This document shows positions 20,971 through 32,014 of a stretch of 64,000 bases of DNA, one piece after another (the first letter of the stretch is position 1; each line of letters starts with the position of its first letter). The notes beneath the pieces are model-generated. The model had not been told where the DNA came from, ran no database searches, and saw only the letters and a list, made by a program, of their open reading frames with translations. Position numbers and translations under genes: made by a program. The DNA is from Hysterium pulicare CBS 123377 (lineage: Eukaryota; Ascomycota; Dothideomycetes; Hysteriales; Hysteriaceae), in the NCBI GenBank assembly GCA_000467715.1, contig AJFK01000058.1, positions 1 to 64,000 of the forward strand. The letters are read 5' to 3'.

Positions 20971-23310
20971 TCAACGATACGTGCGCCATCTTTTTTTTGT
21001 AGTTGGCGAGGCTGAACTTCCATTGGCGCCTCCCGGGTTACCCCCTGAGCTCCCGTTGCTCATATTCTTGGGCGTTATTAGTGCGCTGTCATCATAAGAG
21101 AGCTGCGGAGAAAAGAATTCTGCCGGCGGTGCTGTTGGAACCCACTCGACACGAATGGGCTGGTCTCGGTTTAATTTTTGGCCATCGAACCCTGGACCGG
21201 TGTTAAATCTTGAAATGGTAGATTCTATGAACTAAACAACTCACATAGCTCAAAGCGAATATCTGCTGGACCAATGATCACACGGACCTGGTATTCGACC
21301 TTGAAGTAGTGCTTCCCAAGACTCCAGAAGTGCCTGTTCTTTTCAATGAATCTCTTTTCGTCAGCACTTGATAGATCGGACTGGATCTCGCATAGTAGTC
21401 GGGTTTCTGGGACACCGTCAGATTGGATCACATCTACAGCATGGCTAGAATGGGCGGAGGGACTCACCTGTTGTCATTTGGCCCGGAAGGAACATCTTGT
21501 CAAGATCGGAAGTAATAATGGCTGTTGGGAATGCGCGTCGAGGATCTCCAGGAGGTATTTTCCGAATAAAGTTGTGAGTGATCGGCCTATCCACGGACAC
21601 TGGCTCCCCCTTCTTGATGAACCAAGCCACAGCTTGAGTGATGTACAATTTGTTATTCAGAGGATCTCTTGTCGTTGTTTTTCCAATGTGCTCTGGATTC
21701 TTCTTATCGTAGAGAACCTTGCAGATTGTCCCGTACGAAGCGCGACAGCACCTCCAACCCAACACAGATTTGTTGGTATTCAGTTTGCGAACCCTGTCAG
21801 CGACGATACCTTTGCACACTGCTAATTGCGGGTCTGGTGCAATCCTCACTTGGATCGATTTCGCATTTGGATGTAAGGTCCAAGACCCATAGCCATAGTG
21901 AGAACGGAGACACTGTTGAACGTAAGCCGAGTTTCCGAGGCCGCCAGACAGGACGAGATGAGCAACTTGCTCATTAGGAAACTTCTGGTGAAGGCTTTCG
22001 AGTTGCGAGTCGATCAGTCTGAAGAGCTTAGTGATTTGTTTATCGAACATCTTCTGCAATTCCTCTCGTCTAAAGGTCATTTCGCCATTCTTGACCCTCA
22101 GATCTTCATTGTTGAACGAATGAGGGAGTCTGGGGATCGCTATCGAAAAGAGGGGCGTGTCATCCGGAGAACCATATTCGCACTTGATGCTTTGGAAGTC
22201 CCTACTCTTCATCATTTCCCAAGCAGCATCTTCCGGAGTGATTGGGAGCTCAGCGACATCACTAGCTTGCTCCAGACGACCTCGAACTAGTTTCTCAAAT
22301 TCATAGTCGATTGCGGCGGATCCTATCGTTTCCCCTGTGCCGATACTCTATAAGCGGTGGCATGTAGTAATGATAGCGAAGACACATACCGAAGACTACA
22401 TCGAGTTGTTCTAATGAGATGGCTTGGCTGGTATCTGTCACGCGCAGAACAGAGAGGTCGGTTGTTCCGCCACCGGCATCACAAACAAGCAGGATATCGT
22501 GATCCTGTGGCAAGTCAGAGGTATCCGGAGCCTTTCAATTCTGGCTCACCTTGAATATACCCGGAGCCTCAGTAGAGACATGCACGGCTGCTGCCTCTGC
22601 CTCAGTTAGACCAATTGTCACAGAATGATGTCGTTGCTTCCCAAACCCGGCCCGTCCAACGATGGATCTGAAGTTCTCCACAGTGGGATTTGGCGGCCAG
22701 GTAGTAGGCACGCTAAAGATAAACTCGATTTTTGCATCATGCCACGTCGCCCCCGCCAACTCAGGGCCCAATTTGAAAGCCAAATACTCATACAACTTCC
22801 GCAGATAATCTTCGTACCATTTCTCCACCTCAGCAAGCGATGTCGGGGCGTTCTCGGGGTCTTCAGCTTGCTGTTGGCGGAGTTTGTAAGGATCAAGCGA
22901 AGTCTTGAACCATTCCTTGTATTCTTTGTCTTCGGCGGTCGTCTCTGCTATCGTCTCAGAGAGGAAGCCCCATGACGAGGGCTCGCTTTGGTCAACGGGG
23001 TAGACTACGACCGTTGGAACTTTGTTCTCGTTGGCTTGGAATCTGCCCGGCCATTTCTGGACCCAACGGACAGTATCTGAGCCGACTGAGAGATTTGCGT
23101 ACGATACTCCTGTACCTAGGGATATTATGTCAGCTGAAGGCTGTGGAGGTCGATGGGATGGATGAGGGAGCAAGGTCGCGGAAATCGGGCTTGACCCGAA
23201 AGGGAATAGATTGGAGCGGGCCGTCCCTCGACTTCTGTAGCCACCTTCATAAACTCACAGGTCATTCCAAGGTCCACACCGACAATCATATGAGATCGAT
23301 TGCCCTCCAT
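20971..23310 (-). CDS. Hsp70-like ATPase of the HSPA12-related fungal family
   Basis: Six exons (23259-23310, 22550-23115, 22390-22504, 21468-22334, 21245-21433, 20971-21191) give 669 residues. The actin/Hsp70 nucleotide-binding fold is visible: phosphate-1 motif MIVGVDLGMTCTGVSYANLS across the first intron, EAEAAAVHVS, phosphate-2 motif LLVCDAGGGTTDLSVLR, then GETIGSAAIDYEFEKL, and adenosine motif HLVLSGGLGNSAYVQQCL. The canonical Hsp70 substrate-binding domain and EEVD end are missing. Instead there is a shorter C-terminal region with IRFELWFDGQKLNRDQ and a Gly/Ser/Asn-rich tail ending KKRWRTYR. Filamentous fungi have many such proteins; clients and function are unknown. The last exon rests on one acceptor choice that restores the frame. 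Confidence 0.85.
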
Positions 23311-24136
23311 CTTGCCCGTCGTCTTGACTTCCACCCGGTTCTCGATGGTCCAGCGCTCCGAGCAGGCTGTCAGTCTTAAGAGGAGGGTATTGCACAGGTA
23401 TCGTGCATGTCCTAAGCCCGTGGCTCTTTTGGCGTGTCACAGCCTTGCAGCGTGGATTACTGTTTCTATCCTGGGCTCCACTGTATTTCTGGACGGGTCT
23501 GAAGTGGCTTGCTTTTTATTGGCAAACCGAGCGTCGTTGCGATCGACCTCTCTTGCTTCCCCGAGTCGTGTGGTGCTGTTCTTTTGTCATGCCTTCTGCT
23601 TCCTTTACATGTCCTTGAACATGCGCGATTTTCACAGCCCCATACTCGTTGGAGCAAGGGTTTTAAGCCCGCGGCACTTCCAGGGCGTTTTCTCACATTT
23701 CAGTGGTTCTCTGGTGTCTCAATATTGCTGTGCTGTGCCGCAGAGGCGGTTACAAAGGCACCAAAACTGTCTAATGCATCCCAGTGGTCAATCACTCCTC
23801 TCCGCCCCCATATGTACGCTGCAAGAATCTCAGCTCGACAGCTTAGCAGAAACCCCTCTCCATCCTGCACCATTTGGAAAGCTCCAGCAAGCCTTGATGC
23901 AAGGCTGGAACCCTCGTCTCTGTGCGTTCTCGCACCTTAGATTGGTTTAAATATGTGAGATCGTCGCTTATTAGAAGGAAGAGCAAGTGCCCATTTCCTC
24001 CCCATATTTCTACGTACTTTGTAACCTTACCTTTGATGGCTTGGTCGCATGTACCAACATAACTTTCTATCCTCCAGGCTCAGGCTCTCTCATCTCAAAA
24101 ACACATCATTCCGAGTCTCCCTAAAGTCTGATCAAC
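23311..24136. other. Intergenic region between divergent genes
   Basis: About 830 bp between the Hsp70-like gene and the membrane-protein gene, expected to hold both promoters. The plus-strand frames here (23300-23950) have no family similarity and look like chance. The last 80 bp before 24137 are pyrimidine-rich. Confidence 0.4.
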
Positions 24137-25630
24137 ATGTCAGCCACTATAACTGCGGCAGTAGTGATTGTTCAGCCTCTTTCATCTACCTACATTTTCG
24201 ATTATGGATCCTCGGCAAATGAATTGATTCTCAACCTTCCCCCTCAGCCTCCGGTAACTCTTTATGCAGCAGCGTTTCCAAACTCTGCGGGTGTGACTTT
24301 CACCTACATCTCAGCGAGTAGCCTAATCAGCTGGAATTACGCCAATGCCATTAGTACCGCTCTGAATACTGCAAGCTTTGTTTCTGTCAGTCCCTTTATC
24401 GCGTCGGCAACAACTTCAACGGTAACACCAACAAGTTCAATAGTGTCTTCGGTACAGGGTGCATCGTCTACGAGCTCATCGACAGATACTGCTAGTACAC
24501 CGTCGAGTACACCCGTGTCAAGTTTTACAATAACTTCAACCCCAAAGAGTTCCACAACGTCTCCTACAAGTACTTCTGCAATTCCATTAGGCCGGAGTTC
24601 AACAAGTGAAGGCATCTCCAAACGGGGAGCTGCCGGTATTGCCATCGGCTGTCTTGTGGCAGGGGCACTTATTGCAGCTCTCATTTTTTGGATCTTGAAG
24701 AAAAGGTCAAAGGACCGACGGCGCCGAGACCAGGAAGCGGGGGCAATTGCATTCTTACCCTTAAAGAAGCAGGCCGATGTCAATGTCAACTCTCTAGGCA
24801 GCGGCAATCCGATTTCTGCAATTGTGGACAATAACCTCCCTCAGCCGTTAGAAGATAATGCACTTGCCGGGGAGGTCACTAAAATCGGTAGCTTGATTAA
24901 GAACCACGTTCAAAGCTATTACCACAATGGACGAGCTACTTCCATCGCCGGAGACATCGAAGGGTTTCAAGCTCTGGGGGAAGGTCTTCCCATATCTGCT
25001 GGAACCTTAAGTACGTTGCTCGCAAACCCACAGACTAGAGAGCTGGCTCTGAGGTTTTGCATCGCACGTGTTGTCATATCTCGCAGCCAATTCGAGAGTG
25101 ATCCTAATATCACTTTTCTACCACCTGAGATCGCGGCTTGTTTACGATCAATGCCAGCTCTGAACAATAATCCACAAGGTACGTCACCATCTTGTTCAGA
25201 TAGGCTCCCAGGTACTAACACTCCAGTAGTTAGTTCAGCATTCTTAAGTAAATGGCGCACTGTGACTGCGGAGCTCATGCAGCCAACCTATAGCAACAAT
25301 GCTTTCTCCTCCGCCGACCCGCGCAGTCGTAACATTGTCAAAGCTTTGGAATATCTGGATGATATCTTACGACCCTACGCGGATTCACGCATGGACAATG
25401 GCCAACGTCGTCGCAATTTGGAAGAGATCTTGAAGCGGGTTGCTAGCTTTGCCTTTACACTCTTCTCGCAGCCAAGTTTGTGGAAGATGGACTGGCAGGA
25501 TGGAAACAACGTAGACCCGGGCAGCCTTGTCATCTTCCCTGCCCTGGTGCAACTCACTGATGAATCGGGGGAGCCGCTGAACTATCCAAGACCATTGAGT
25601 GAAGCTGTAGGCCGCCCTATTGATGGGTGA
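24137..25630 (+). CDS. Ser/Thr-rich single-pass membrane protein of unknown function
   Basis: Two exons (24137-25178, 25227-25630) give 481 residues. Residues 1-90 form an extracellular-type region without a classic cleavable signal. Residues 91-160 are almost all Ser, Thr, Pro and Ala, like an O-mannosylated stalk. One transmembrane helix lies at about 164-187 (GIAIGCLVAGALIAALIFW), with the basic stop KKRSKDRRRR after it. A cytoplasmic domain of about 290 residues (LRFCIARVVISRSQFESD, NIVKALEYLDDILRPYAD) follows; I do not recognise it by name. The layout resembles fungal wall sensors of the Wsc/Mid2 type, but the cytoplasmic domain is far larger and there is no WSC domain. The intron (48 nt, with a perfect TACTAAC box) is a multiple of three and contains no stop, so it is easily missed. 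Confidence 0.8.
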   Translation: MSATITAAVVIVQPLSSTYIFDYGSSANELILNLPPQPPVTLYAAAFPNSAGVTFTYISASSLISWNYANAISTALNTASFVSVSPFIASATTSTVTPTSSIVSSVQGASSTSSSTDTASTPSSTPVSSFTITSTPKSSTTSPTSTSAIPLGRSSTSEGISKRGAAGIAIGCLVAGALIAALIFWILKKRSKDRRRRDQEAGAIAFLPLKKQADVNVNSLGSGNPISAIVDNNLPQPLEDNALAGEVTKIGSLIKNHVQSYYHNGRATSIAGDIEGFQALGEGLPISAGTLSTLLANPQTRELALRFCIARVVISRSQFESDPNITFLPPEIAACLRSMPALNNNPQGTSPSCSDRLPGTNTPVVSSAFLSKWRTVTAELMQPTYSNNAFSSADPRSRNIVKALEYLDDILRPYADSRMDNGQRRRNLEEILKRVASFAFTLFSQPSLWKMDWQDGNNVDPGSLVIFPALVQLTDESGEPLNYPRPLSEAVGRPIDG

Positions 25631-26411
25631 GCAGGCATCTCCAGGTTCAGCGAGGCTGAACATGCTCCATAATTGCTATTTGCATTTGCCATTACTATCG
25701 TTCAGCCTTGCCGTGCCGCAATAGATTCGTGATGACTATTCCGCCCCGGCCTGTGGATGCCAACCTGGACTCGTTCAGGCATATATTGCGGCCCGCGTGA
25801 CCGGTCCTAGTTTCACACCAGTGGGCAACGGAGGCGGCGAGGCTGCAGTGGAATACAGAGTTTTGGCGGTGGTACGGCACAGCTTCTGGCTTAGCAGCGA
25901 GAATCCATGCCTTTTCCGGCGCTGGAGATGCAGGATTCCTTCTGCAAGTTGCCGACGACCAAAGGAAGAAGACCCACGTCGACCGCTGTGCAGCGCTCAA
26001 TATCGGCCAAGTGTTGCCTGACTCTATTTTTGAACAAAGGCATGGCGGGAACATGTCGCTGCCCTCGTTCGAACAACCTCCCACCTCCCTCCCATCACTG
26101 CTCAGCCTCGCTGCATACCTGAAGGTCCCCCCCCCTCGTCCTGCCCCTACGCATGGCTGCGCGAATCAGAGACGCTGCGGTGCCCATTGATTGTATGAAG
26201 CTTATTGTTGATGCCACTTCCTGCTGAGATTGCAGTCTGAAGACGAATTCGACCAGCTACTCCACCGTTGCGCGGCTGCACTTGCTTCCATGGTCTTCCT
26301 CCATGCCTCGTCATTCTTCTCTATTCACGTAACTGTGGTACACTCGATCAACCACAAAAGGCTGGGTCGGGGCCTCGTTCATGAGTGTAGAATGCAGTGA
26401 GATTCTCCATC
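25631..26411. other. Intergenic region, no gene seen
   Basis: About 780 bp between two plus-strand genes. Frames here show no similarity to known families. A short upstream ATG frame begins at 26382 (atg agt gta gaa) and could be an upstream ORF or a missed first exon of the next gene. Confidence 0.35.
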
Positions 26412-27859
26412 ATGTTCCCGACTGCGGCCCTCTTCCTCAGGGGTGACCTCTATCAAGGCCAGTTCCCTAATGCATCGCAAACTTCCCTTGCAACGACACG
26501 GTGCAGTCCTGTCGATAAGGTCGCCGATTCAGACACGAGCAATCTCTTTGCGTCTATCAGCACCTTGTTCAAGTTTGCCGACTTTGTCTCCGCCCTAAAC
26601 GGAGTCTCGTCCGAAAACCGCATCTTTTTCAACCTCATACAACGCGTGCGGCAAGACGTGAGCGAGGCTTTCCGACTTCACAGTCTGAGCACAGTAGCCG
26701 AGCACTTTGCGGAATTTCCGAGCAAGAAGGATTGGATAGACGGCGTTATCGTAGACACCCAACGCGCTTTGAGCGAGATTGGCATCTATGTCGAAAACGT
26801 ACCACCGGGCGAAGAGGCACGCGGCGGGGCCAAATTAAAGTATAAGTTTGAGTGGGTGCTGAGCCACCATCACAAGCTCATCAGTCGGGAACTCGCTTTG
26901 AGTACCTGCCATCAAAGCCTTCTGGGGGCCATTCATGCAATGCATGCGGTAGAAATGAAAGGAGGCGTAGCAGACTTCGAATACGCCGGTCCAGCACTGC
27001 CCGGTCGTCAGACCCCTGGGCTACCATGGCTGAGTGTTGGAGAGTCGGAGATATTACGAAGCCCCTATGCAAGGAAGAAAGGGAGAAAAGCTGATCAGAG
27101 AGCATATTCGGTTCCGGCTGTCAGCCTATCTAACGTTGATAATGGTGCGCACCTTTCAGGTACGAGTCCAACTTCTTGTCCGATGCCTTTTTTCTAACTA
27201 CTCTCCCAAAAGTCGTGAATACCATGCATGCAGAGCTTCCAGGTAGTACTCCCTCTCAGGAGGAACTATACCATTCACTCAGCCTTCGCGGGTCGTCAGG
27301 GTATTTTCCATCCTTACCCGTAATACCTCGAAAGAACTTGGAGTATCATGAACTTCCTGGCTCAATATCATCAATTCAGAGAGGAGTTGAACAATGTCTA
27401 TCGTCACCGTCACCGACACAGTCACCTCAGATTACACTTCCAACTCCTACATCATCCCATGATATGACTTCACTGCCCCAAAACGAACCCGGTCGTCAAA
27501 TTGTGAAGCGAAAGCCGTTATACAAGCATACCTCACTTCCCACTTCATTACCCTTTCTTCCGCATCAACCATCTCTTGAATCGGAACTCGCGCAATACCT
27601 CCTTCCCCAGGAAGTAGTGGCGAACGAAGACTCGAGAAGTCCAATTTCAGACACCAGCACATCTTCATACGGACGAGCACTTAGTATCATATCAGACATT
27701 CCCACATCATCGAGCACTACCTCATCACCCTTAGATGCACGGCCAATTCACTCTCTGCATTTAGACGCTCCGAAAGAAAAGGCTCCACCTTCAGGTACCC
27801 AGGAGAAGAGAAGACGAGCGCACACAAGACGACTTGAAGCGGCATTTGGAGGTGACTAA
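26412..27859 (+). CDS. Uncharacterised fungal protein with disordered C-terminal half
   Basis: Two exons (26412-27159 and 27213-27859) give 464 residues; the intron has a TCTAAC branch site and an AAAG acceptor. The N-terminal half is folded and helical (NLFASISTLFKFADFVSALN, FFNLIQRVRQDVSEAFRL, KKDWIDGVIVDTQRALSEIG). I recall related uncharacterised proteins in other filamentous ascomycetes but know no function. The second half is Ser/Pro/Thr-rich, probably disordered, and ends in a basic stretch (KRRRAHTRR) that could be a nuclear localisation signal. There is no signal peptide or transmembrane helix. The first ATG of the frame (26412) was used, but an upstream exon is possible. The gene converges on the small secreted-protein gene 177 bp downstream. 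Confidence 0.65.
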
Positions 27860-28036
27860 TGGTACACCGAGTAAACTTGTCGTGCTTTTGTTCCACAATC
27901 ATCATGCTTGGACCCAGAATTTACCAGAAACGAAAACAATGCAATACATTCCGGCGCTACTCTCTCACCACCGGAGACTTAGCCACCATGAAAAGATCCG
28001 TATGTCCCAAATGCCCAAACACCAACGACCGAACCT

Positions 28037-28527
28037 TTACTCCTCGTTGTTCCTGCGAGGACCAGGGCACATATGGGTACCGCAATTCTCGGGTTGCGTG
28101 TTAACCATCAATTCCTGCGGCTTGTGGTTCGGATCGGGGCAGGGCTCTAAAGTGTTGCCCCTGGTCGTCGAAAGAACGTCAGCAAGCGATCTTTGCATCC
28201 ATGAAAGTTTGCTTGTATAGGAACACTTACGCAGTTGGCGAGAAGTGGTGACACTGCTTCGGCTGGTCCTCCCGCGGCTTGACGATGCCGGCATAGTCCC
28301 TTACATTCACGCGTTAACCTCGCTCACCACTTACAAGGAAAATGAACGTACGTGGCTTCCTCCATCATGGGAAACTTGGGCTCGGACTCGAGGTTGGAAG
28401 GATGTTTGCGAGCGAGAGCCTGATCGAGTATAGGTATGCCTCCCTGGACGTTGTCGGAGGTAGGGAGAACAGGTGCGGCGAACGTAAGACCGCAGACGGC
28501 GCCGAGGATGACGAGAGTGGACTTCAT
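28037..28527 (-). CDS. Small secreted Cys-containing protein (candidate effector)
   Basis: Three exons (28352-28527, 28231-28299, 28037-28160) give 122 residues. Both introns have consensus donors (GTACGT, GTAAGT) and branch sites; the first acceptor is AAG, the second CAG. The N-terminus MKSTLVILGAVCGLTFAAP is a clear signal peptide with cleavage expected near residue 18. The mature part is hydrophilic, with four Cys (75, 89, 108, 113) in the last third (CPDPNHKPQ, CGTHMCPGP) and two dibasic spots. I do not recognise a family. Size, signal peptide and even Cys number fit a small secreted protein or effector candidate; the four Cys could form two disulphides. Because no exon exceeds 180 nt, it is invisible as a single long frame. 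Confidence 0.72.
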
Positions 28528-29600
28528 GGTCACTGTTGATTATGATTTCTTGAAGTGGCCTTTAGAAACCTGAAAGGTGTGATCGGTGTTCGTTTCGATG
28601 TTTGATAGGAGTGCGAATCTATAAGGGTATCAGGATTTCGCTAGAGTGTGAAATATTGAATTTCTTGATCATTGTGATTTTGGAGACAAATCAGCTATGA
28701 GGTAAAACACTTAAAACCTTCAATATTTCATCATCATTTCCCAAGGACGATTTCATAGTGATGTTCAGGTCGGACATGGAGTTAGACGAACAACCAATTC
28801 GCACCACATGCTATCAGCGTTTTTGGATTTCTGTGGGCCTTGATATCTCGTTTCGATAATACTTAAATTATGATTACTAGCTTTGACCAGGTTTCAAGCC
28901 GCTGTTGTTTTAGTGCGCCCCTCTTATGAGATTTGATTATCGTCTGATCGTGGCAGCGAGTTACTAACCGAATGCATAATACCATCAATGATTCATCATT
29001 GCTCTTACTATGCTTTGCTCTTACGGTGCTTTACGGTGCTAGTGCGCTGAGTCGCTGACGTGTATTTCAAGATAATGTGGAGTGTTCCAATCTAATCAGT
29101 GAAATTAGGGGCCGGAGCCGCCGGGGAGATATATGCGGAGCGGAGAATGATGAAGTTTTCAGTATCATTCTACCTGGATGGGGAGAAGGGTAGGGCGAAA
29201 ATGGTGCTGATAGCGAAGGTGAGGAGAACTTTGAGAGGAGTTCGGACTGGGTTATAAAACTTGATTGCCCTCGGGTTGAGTCCTGGTGACGGCCCAGCAA
29301 CACTGGAGTCTCGGAAAAGTAACAAACCTCCAGATCGTTAACAGTCGACTGACGTTGCCTAGCTACATACAGGGTACTGTCCATAACAGAGAAGCAAGAA
29401 GAAGCTGTTGATCATAGTGTTTTCATGTGATTGTACTTTCCTAAATAACAGTAGATATACACTCTAGCAGTAAGCTTCTATGCTCTTCGATAGAAATACA
29501 CACAACTAGATCGGTCCACCCTTGCTGTATGGCTCCGTCCTCGCTGCCCAGACCGCACTCCAGGCTCCTCTAGAAGTACTCACTAAGACAACTTTCCAAC
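28528..29600. other. Intergenic region, no gene seen
   Basis: About 1.07 kb upstream of the secreted-protein gene and downstream of the MTHFR gene. It is AT-rich at 28600-29060, with a short direct repeat (two copies of a TTACGGTGCT-like unit at about 29021-29040). No coding frame is supported. Confidence 0.4.
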
Positions 29601-31626
29601 TTATTCTTCGAGCAAGAATTCCCAAAGAGCATTCTTCTCCACATAGTTATGATGAATGATATTCACAAGCCAAACGTCATCTCTAATGCTACCAAGTAGT
29701 TTGGAGGTAGCCGAAAGCGGTGGATAAATTCGCTGCCATTCCCGCCAAATACTGAACGCTTCCTCTAACCAAGCTCTGAAGCTCACGGACTCAATGATGG
29801 TAGGAGTGATGATTTCCTTGGCGGCAAATGTACCCCAAGTGACAGGATTTACGCTGCTTTCATCCTTAGCAGAAAACCCTCCGGCATTGTTGCCCGCGAA
29901 GTATATGATCTGATCTGATTCGTCGAGCCTTGGTTGAAGCTTTGCCCAATCCGCGGATGGAATGAAAAGTTCTACAAAGGGTTTCTGGAATACAAAACCG
30001 TTCCTCGGTCCCCAACCGAAGACTGGGTCAATCGACTGGTTGCCATTGACAGCGGGTTGCGAAGCTACGCTCCACCAGCCTCGGTCGTTGAGCCGAAGGA
30101 GCTCGTTATGAATTGTGTTTGTCTCCGGGTTGAGACCCTCTTCACTCCAGGGCAAAGCATCCAGTTCTCCATTCAGATGACGCCGGAAGATAGTGGAGAT
30201 ATCGCTTGATGTTACTGGATGACCCCAAGATTTTATTGCTTGGGATGTTGAGACGTGGAGGGTGGGACCGTAGCCATCGATTTCACCGAAGGCTGGAGAT
30301 CGTGCATCTCCCCATCGACCGTTTGGAAAGTCGTCCCAAGTTGCTTCACGACCTAACGAGCCCTCACCCTCGGATATGGCGAGTGTGGTTGCGCGTGTGT
30401 TTATGGGGTCTTTCAATATCCCTGCTGTATTTTCTGATGCCTCGTAACTTGCATTACTCGATTTTGATGGTCTGGATACGACAACTCTATTATGTGGACT
30501 CGAATTCATCGAAGAAACGCGACTGCGGTCCCTACTCTTGACGGCGCCGTCTGGAGGCGCAAGACCGGCAGAAAAATCCATGGCTACGGCCTCTTCGTCA
30601 GCTTCTTCTTCGATCAGGCTTTGGTGAATTAGGTGGCAATCCTCAACAATATGTGAAACAGCCTTCTCAAGGTTTAGCGTATAAAAATGGAATCCTCTTC
30701 TGCCACGGCCCGGACGCTTTTTGATATGCTCTACAATCTCAGTCACGATCTCTACACCGACTTGCTTCACTAGCTCATCGTCTCCCTTGACGGCATCCAA
30801 TCGTTCTAACATGTCTTTTGGTACATTTGCATGGCTAAGCTTTGTGACTCGTCGAAGAATCTGATAACTCTGGATGGGTAGCATTCCAGGTATGATTGGT
30901 ATTGTTTTGAACACCCCGGAAGGATCATCTCTCAGCGTCTTCTCAAACCGATCATACGCCTCGACATCGAAGAACAACTGAGTCATGAGAAAGTCGGCGC
31001 CAGCCTTTGTCTTTTCAATCAGGTATGGTAAATCGAAGAGAGGACTCTGATGCTCGGGATGTGACTCATCAGAATGGCCTTCGGGATATGCGGCGACCCC
31101 GATGCAGAAGTAGTCTCCATATTGCTTCCTGATATACCTCACGAGGTCAACGGCCCATGTGAAGTCATTGTTCGAATCGCCCTCAGTCTCTTGACTGTCA
31201 TCCCGATATTCCTCGCTCCTGGGAGCATCCCCCCGTAACGCCAGAATATTCCGAATCCCCAGCACCTTTGCTTGCTCGAGGGCTTCGTCGACTAGGGAGC
31301 GGCTCATGTTCGTACACGTTAAATGCAGACAAGTGGTGAGGCCCAATTGGCGTTGGCAGATCTCAGCGAGGTCGAGTGACTTCGTCGCTGTGGAACCGCC
31401 GGCACCCCACGTTACCGTCACGAAAAGCGGTCTGAGGGCTTGCGCCATGCGTTCCAAACGCGTCTGGAGGTTTGCAAATCCCTATATCACAAAGTCACCT
31501 TCTGCGGCAGCGCAGTTGGACTGGGGCAAGTAGACAAACCATTGAAGTCTTCGGGGGGAAGAACTCCAGCGAAAAGTAGCTGGCGTCAGGAGGCAAGGCG
31601 GCGATCTTATCCGTAACCTTCTCCAT
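29601..31626 (-). CDS. MET12: Methylenetetrahydrofolate reductase (Met12 type)
   Basis: Two exons (31540-31626, 29601-31481) give 655 residues. The N-terminal FAD-binding TIM barrel is clear: FSLEFFPPKTSMGFANLQ, PLFVTVTWGAGGSTATKS, LHLTCTNMSRSLVDEALEQA, RNILALRGDAPR, GVAAYPEGH, GADFLMTQLFFD and FHFYTLNLEKA. A Ser-rich linker of about 70 residues (about 315-385) joins the C-terminal regulatory domain, which holds WGWGPRN-type sequence (VFGWGPRNGFVF) and NYVEKNALW. The enzyme reduces 5,10-methylene-THF to 5-methyl-THF for methionine synthesis. Barrel sequence and length resemble yeast Met12 (657 residues) more than Met13. The gene is divergent from the amidohydrolase gene. Confidence 0.93.
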
Positions 31627-32014
31627 CTTGCGACGTGGGTATCCAGCGGTCGAGGGTTGGTGTTGTAGGGTTCGATTGGAGCATGCCCGGAGAGTGCGCA
31701 GAGAACATGGGAGGTGAATTGCCTGATGGACGGCCGACGCAGAAATGTGGGGCGCATCTGTGAACCGGCCCGCCTTCGGCTGCTGGGTGCTTTGCCAGAC
31801 ATTCACACGCCGCACGTCGTGCATTCCTCGTATTGGCGCGGAAGCAAGCTACGGAGATCCGGATGCTGGGCTGCAGTCGGAGACTGCATTCTGATTTAGA
31901 TGTCAAGACTTTCCAGCCCGCCTCAGCTTTCACTGCCTGGCTATATTATACCTAGGTATATGTCGAAGCCTGAACACCATCTATAACTCATTCACCCTAT
32001 ATCGAGGTATAAAC
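31627..32014. promoter_or_regulatory. Divergent promoter region of MTHFR and amidohydrolase genes
   Basis: The 388 bp between two divergent start codons. It contains the palindrome TACCTAGGTA at 31949-31958, 56 bp before the amidohydrolase ATG, in an AT-rich context (TATTATA upstream). Confidence 0.5.
31949..31958. repeat. TACCTAGGTA palindrome, copy 1
   Basis: A perfect 10-bp palindrome, one of four identical intergenic copies in the window, 56 bp upstream of the amidohydrolase start codon. Confidence 0.85.

Noticed and set aside
22306-22389. Alternative splice of the Hsp70-like gene with donor GTGTCT and a GAG acceptor
   Set aside because: A GTATGT donor with CACAG acceptor gives the family motif VVFGETIGSAAID and is a better junction.
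23300-23950. 216-codon plus-strand frame between the Hsp70-like and sensor-like genes
   Set aside because: Overlaps exon 1 of the Hsp70-like gene on the other strand and has no recognisable composition or domain.
29013-29045. Short direct repeat (TTACGGTGCT-like) as a possible array
   Set aside because: Only two adjacent units, with no further copies; not a CRISPR-like or satellite array.
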